21,253 bases of DNA from Chondrus crispus (lineage: Eukaryota > Rhodophyta > Florideophyceae > Gigartinales > Gigartinaceae). Below, piece by piece: positions 18,601-21,253 of this stretch (position 1 is its first letter; each line of letters opens with the position of its first letter). The DNA lies in contig NW_005178597.1 in NCBI RefSeq assembly GCF_000350225.1, positions 1 through 21,253 on the forward strand, given 5' to 3'. The notes below the pieces were generated by a model, which was given only the letters and a program-made list of their open reading frames with translations, ran no database searches and was not told the origin of the DNA. The position numbers and the translations under genes are program-made.

Positions 18601-20012
18601 GGATGTGTCCCGACTGCGCGAAGGCACGCATCAAACTGCGGAAGCACAACTCTGAGTTGAAGACATTTCCTCCGTCAGGGCCCCTGGAGTACATCGCCAT
18701 CGATATTCTCGGCGAACTTCCCCGTACACCAAGAGGAAACCGTTACCTCTTGGTGATGACGGACAGATACTCCAAGCTGACCAGGACGGTCCCACTCAAG
18801 AGGATTACCGCTGAAACGGTTGCTCAGGCGTTTATTTCCCACTGGGTGTTCGTATACGGCGCCCCAGTGAAACTTCTCTCCGATAACGGAGGACAATTCA
18901 CATCGAGGTTTTTCCTCGCAGTGTGCAGGATACTCTCAATTGAGAGCGTGTTTACCACGGCGTATCACCCCCAAACCAATGGGCAGGTGGAGAGATTCAA
19001 CCGTACGTTGGTATCAACCCTCCGGCATTACCTCGCCGATAATCAACGTGACTGGGATCAGTACACGGACGCACTGACTTACGGCTATAATTGCACGGCG
19101 AACAGGATGATCGGTATGCGACCGTTCGACCTGGTATTATCCCGGACCCCGGGTCCGTTATCCCTGCAACAAACGCCGCTGTTGGACCCATCCGCCTCAA
19201 GGGCGCAGTTCAAGATCCGCTACCTAGCGTGGCTCCGCAGCCGGATGTCGACGGCCAGCCGCCACTTGCTGGCCGGACAGGAGCGGTATAAGAACGATTT
19301 CGATAATCGGATACGCCACCCCACCCCGGACTATCGGGTGGGGGATCAAGTACTCGTAAACCGCGAGGCCGCACTACGGTCCGAAGAGAAAACGGACAAG
19401 GGCCGGGTTAACAATAAGCTCGCACTGCGGACCGAGGGACCCTTCCCTGTCGTACAGGTGGACGACCACACCGTCACCATATTACGGGGGACGGGACTGA
19501 AAGACCGGCTCTCTCGTGACCGAGTTGTCAAGGCACCCCCGTTGAGGAGCAACGTGGAGGATCCCCCGCTGGAACGGGTGGAGTCAGACGGGGAGGACAG
19601 TAACCTCCCCGAAGCTACCGCCTCAGAAGGGACCCTCGCTACACCGGCGACCGCGAGGTTGCGCACGCCGGGATTGATGGACGCTGTAACCAGTGGGGGA
19701 ATCGAGGACAACCGCTCGAGACTCGCTGGGTACCGCTCTCAGGTCGAGATGACGGAGGGTCCGCCGCGTAGGGAAGAATCAGACTCGTGCCCTGCTACGC
19801 GCGCGCGAACCGCGAGGGAGAGCCCTATAACTACCGACCCAACAGTGGCCCCCTACGGACCCACCCGCGCCTCGCCGCGTTGCCCCCTCCGCTCCTCTGG
19901 CGATCGGCCCCGCTCACCGCGCGTTCCTCGCGTCGGGTGCCACGGGTCTTGCCGCGAAGTGCACGTTCCAACCCGATGCCTTCTGCGTGCCAAATACCTC
20001 ACCGTTGGCTGA
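15618..20012 (+). CDS. pol: Pol polyprotein of A2: protease, reverse transcriptase, RNase H, integrase
   Basis: Long uninterrupted frame without an ATG near its start; it would be made as a Gag-Pol fusion. Residues are numbered from the codon at 15648. Protease DTG at 99-101 (LDTGAGSNF). RT from about 408, with first catalytic Asp 494 (LDCNSGYWQ) and YLDD at 556-559. RNase H about 700-830 (LDTDASDAQLG, EKECLAIVWAV, NTDHHSLRW, LADALSR). Integrase zinc region about 949-990 (SHYPATSGHPGG ... CPDC). Integrase core Asp1019, Asp1079 and Glu1115, i.e. D,D35E with all three acids present. GPF-type module about 1262 (TEGPFPVVQV). The end (after about 1395) is Pro/Arg-rich and stops at 20010-20012, before the chromodomain, which is in another frame. 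All catalytic motifs look intact. Confidence 0.92.
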   Translation, partial: LGEPQPAAAEVDTGTSPDLSPKEAESSTPPETEKRYRILVGKHTGLSQGDPDPEGLGTLRRPWRKNTPPPARGVSHPETALALSRRNYKVYADLGLSPSILVRQLTILDTGAGSNFVRANTLPSGWEALIIPGEIPSIADANGRPLRTSGKIPLVVRLSDRTMRCTFIVCERLAAPVILGCEFNDKFVEAIYPRRKVVELDDGTKIPIVRKPAARAVNSPPLPTEQEYSPQAGRISPKLKVSRAVNLPAGTQTWVYVTSGRNGLSVLEANPQLYAKHRLSLSNGVVRISPLQEFKVLMANFSSADKRLSKNQVIRFVTPHPRAMVRTAMPLDAVLAAEFSEGSPPLQGERPPRGVLPQAETSPPQEAVPLDHLPAQVRGQVRTMLAPYAAMWNGNLGEVRATEHRIELTPGAKPFRCQPYRAGPRAREAEQASVDEMLANGVITRSKSEWASPVVLIPKSDGSLRFCIDYRRLNALTVRDTYPIPRMDECLDTLGEAKVFSTLDCNSGYWQIPVAKEDRPKTTFTCHAGTYQFNRMPFGLMNAPATFQRMLYILLSGYRWKSCLIYLDDIIIFSKDYDTHLKDVDVILRALQQEGLSLKLNKCRFFQDSVEYLGHIIRPGELEVHPKNVKALSEATQPRTQTELRSFLGMCNVYRRFVDHFAKIAAPLTAMLRKGEPDVLPNLDEEQTTAFQTLKECLISPPVLKLPRLGRPYSLDTDASDAQLGCTLLQTHEDGNRYPVGYWSRTLSSAERNYSTTEKECLAIVWAVQTLRPYLERERFTVNTDHHSLRWLMNLADSSGRLARWRLRLAEYDFDVTYVKGIKNCLADALSRIPSTGGTTVPTDEEIPCYSVLNFDDEPQHQEETYDPTDVEISAGCYALDPPASMAAITHEDFSREQHSDPFCKEVTSRLEKGEGFAELRRSRFFVNQEGLVCRKAHLDGVEQIVVPTTLRERLLYLSHYPATSGHPGGRRLFYTLRQRFYWPSMSVDTYSTVRMCPDCAKARIKLRKHNSELKTFPPSGPLEYIAIDILGELPRTPRGNRYLLVMTDRYSKLTRTVPLKRITAETVAQAFISHWVFVYGAPVKLLSDNGGQFTSRFFLAVCRILSIESVFTTAYHPQTNGQVERFNRTLVSTLRHYLADNQRDWDQYTDALTYGYNCTANRMIGMRPFDLVLSRTPGPLSLQQTPLLDPSASRAQFKIRYLAWLRSRMSTASRHLLAGQERYKNDFDNRIRHPTPDYRVGDQVLVNREAALRSEEKTDKGRVNNKLALRTEGPFPVVQVDDHTVTILRGTGLKDRLSRDRVVKAPPLRSNVEDPPLERVESDGEDSNLPEATASEGTLATPATARLRTPGLMDAVTSGGIEDNRSRLAGYRSQVEMTEGPPRREESDSCPATRARTARESPITTDPTVAPYGPTRASPRCPLRSSGDRPRSPRVPRVGCHGSCREVHVPTRCLLRAKYLTVG
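15813..15900 (+). other. Three consecutive hairpins upstream of the protease motif
   Basis: AACACCCC/GGGGTGTT (15813-15839), CCGAGACAGCGC/GCGCTGTCTCGG (15847-15872, 12 bp with a 2-nt spacer) and CAAGGTCT/AGACCTTG (15881-15900). All three are also in A1; the one change there, in the 12-bp stem, gives a U-G pair in the sense RNA. Confidence 0.65.
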
Positions 20013-20271
20013 GTCGTTACCTCCCGTTAATAACGCAGGAGACCCCACAGACGCTTACGTCGTACATTCGCTGACGGGGCACGGCCCTGGGGAGAACGGG
20101 ATCCCTATGTTCCGCGTACGCTGGTACGGGTACAGCGACGCCGAGGCGACCTGGGAGCCTGCTCACCACATCGACTACAACACCGTAGTGCGGTACTGTC
20201 GCAAAAAGCGGATACGAATCCCCGACCAGGCGCCATGGCAACGACCCGACGGCGTGGGCCTCGAGAATTAG
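20013..20271 (+). pseudogene. Chromodomain and C-terminus of A2 Pol, out of frame
   Basis: A chromodomain is encoded about 20050-20215 (AYVVHSLTGHG ... FRVRWYGYSDAEATWEPAHH), with the aromatic residues expected of the methyl-lysine cage (first Tyr, and Trp and Tyr of RWYGY), and ends with TAG at 20269-20271. Its frame differs from pol by one position. This frame is open back to the TAA at 19828-19830, so the indel lies between 19831 and 20012. In element B the chromodomain is in frame with integrase, so the A2 arrangement is probably a mutation rather than a second recoding event. In chromoviruses this domain tethers integrase to modified histones. Confidence 0.8.
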
Positions 20272-20644
20272 ACACGCAAGGCCGTCGCCCTGTTGCCCCC
20301 TCAAGAAGGTACGCAGGTACCTACAGCAATGCCCCATGGAAACGCGCGCAACGATCCTTCGAACCGCCTCCAGACGCCATGGCCCGGCAATTTCGCCCAT
20401 TTGATGGTGTTTCAATTTTCGGGGTTAATTTTTTGGCGGATGTTTAATTTCCGTTAATTTTTCAGTTCAATTTTTGGGTTTGATTTTTTGGCGGATGCTT
20501 AATTTCCGCTATTGTTTGGCGGGTGGCGCCGCCCCGGCCATACCAAGGGCGGCCGGTACAGTATGAAGGGCGCCCGCGCGTTCTCTTGGCGGCGCCACCG
20601 ACCCCGGACGCAACCCCGGTAAACAGACGCCCGAGACACTATGG
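20272..20644 (+). other. 3' untranslated region of A2 with direct and inverted repeats
   Basis: No gene. A ~30-bp direct repeat with few differences (20427-20456 and 20482-20511; core TTTTTTGGCGGATG, then TTAATTTCCG). Next comes a 12-bp perfect inverted repeat, GGTGGCGCCGCC (20522-20533) and GGCGGCGCCACC (20588-20599). Inside its loop is a smaller stem CCGGCC/GGCCGG, so the RNA could fold into a branched structure. Confidence 0.6.
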
Positions 20645-21253
20645 CTCGGTCGACGAGGGAGTTTTTCGCCCTCGTGGCGGTTTCACACGAGGAATAATTT
20701 TCCTAGTCTCTCGGCGAGGTACCCCCATACCCTCATGGCGTGCGCGTCCCTCCCCTGGAGGAAAAGTCTCAGTACTCGGTTCACGAGGTTCCCTATCGCC
20801 GCTTGGCGTGTCCCCTCTCCCTCATCGGGGAGGGAGAAATTATCTCGCTTGCATGTCGAGGTCATTCTCCGCCTCTTGGCGGGTGTTCCCCCCCCCAATT
20901 GTGGGATAATTTATTTCACTCGGTTATCGAGGTCATTCTCCGCCTCGTGGCGTGTCCGTCCCCCTCGCGGGGGTAGGATAATTTTTCTTACTCGCTTAAC
21001 GAGGGTACTATCGCTCAAGAAGCCTGTCGGTCCCTCATCTCGAGGGACAAATTCTATACTCGGTTAACGAGGGTACTCCCGCTCAAACGGCGTGTCCGTC
21101 CCTCATTGCGAGGAATAATTTATTTACTCGTTGACGAGGATCCTCCCGACTCACGAGCGATAAATTTCTACTCGTTTGACGAGGATGCTCCCGCTCTAGC
21201 AGCGTGTTCCTCCCGCATCTCGAAGGGATAATTTATATAACGAGGTCGTCACC
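20645..21253 (+). repeat. Tandem array of ~68-bp units near the 3' end of A2
   Basis: At least nine diverged units start at 20645, 20710, 20775, 20844, 20919, 20991, 21059, 21127 and 21171; spacing is 65-75 bp except one short unit of 44 bp. Each unit begins with a small palindrome (CTCGGTTAACGAGG or variants), then GTACTCCCGCTC, GGCGTGTCCGT, a second hairpin of the type TCCCTC...GAGGGA, and an AT-rich GGATAATTTATTTA. The array continues past the window edge. Its place between pol and the expected 3' LTR suggests a structured 3' UTR. Confidence 0.75.

Larger units (their letters stand above)
12637..21253 (+). mobile_element. Family A LTR retrotransposon, copy A2 (3' LTR outside window)
   Basis: Element read rightwards: 5' LTR 12637-13338, possible primer site 13342-13359, gag 13445-15523 (frameshifted), -1 frameshift site 15612-15648, pol 15618-20012, chromodomain about 20050-20215 in another frame, 3' untranslated region, and a tandem-repeat array running into the window edge. 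No second copy of the LTR is seen before 21253, so the element is longer than 8.6 kb or lacks its 3' LTR. It is inserted into the B pol. The five bases before it are GCTCC, which would be expected again after the 3' LTR as a target-site duplication. Confidence 0.9.

Noticed and set aside
20235..21253. Open frames across the 3' tandem array as a repeat protein
   Set aside because: The units differ in length (44-75 bp) and are not multiples of three, so the frames shift; the unit is defined by DNA palindromes, not codons.
20645..21253. CRISPR array
   Set aside because: Units are diverged throughout with no identical repeat and unique spacer structure, and the context is a eukaryotic retrotransposon.

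Overview
The window is a retrotransposon-dense stretch of a eukaryotic nuclear genome. The organism cannot be fixed from the sequence. The Ty3/gypsy (Metaviridae) pol proteins with a C-terminal chromodomain remind me of elements in oomycetes and other stramenopiles, but that is a low-confidence impression. There are no rRNA, tRNA, CRISPR or prokaryotic signals.

Layout. (1) 1-3691, minus strand: the 5' part of a chromovirus-type LTR element (family A, copy A1), with its 5' LTR at 2990-3691, an intact gag at 706-2883, and a pol that runs open off the left edge. (2) 3692-8746: a decayed region with no intact gene. It begins with a broken reading frame of unknown identity (3692-4833) that abuts the A1 LTR exactly. 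Pyrimidine-rich DNA and several short, mutually frameshifted protein-like stretches follow, mostly on the plus strand. (3) 8747-12636, minus strand: the pol of a related element (family B), dead by a nonsense codon, a frameshift and a lost integrase aspartate. (4) 12637-21253, plus strand: a second copy of family A (A2), with its 5' LTR at 12637-13338, gag with a 1-nt deletion, a 1454-codon pol, a chromodomain in another frame, and a 3' untranslated region ending in a ~68-bp tandem-repeat array that runs off the right edge. A2 sits inside the protease coding region of B, so A2 is younger than B.

A1 and A2 stand head to head and form an inverted repeat of ~3.69 kb (1-3691 against 12637-16326) around an 8.9-kb core. 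Their 5' LTRs are both 702 bp, with roughly 28 substitutions by eye.

How family A works, as read from the sequence: the LTR carries CACGTG motifs and a TATA box set inside a palindrome. gag encodes a coiled-coil/basic/capsid/zinc-knuckle protein. pol is reached by -1 frameshifting at A_AAA_AAC directly before the gag UAG, with a 7-bp hairpin 8 nt downstream. pol encodes protease, reverse transcriptase, RNase H, integrase (D,D35E), a GPY/F-like module and, out of frame in A2, a chromodomain.

The most unusual signal is that family A coding DNA is full of perfect local hairpins (7-13 bp stems). These persist in both copies, with changes falling in loops or as G-U wobbles in the sense RNA. The 3' tandem repeats are also built from hairpins.
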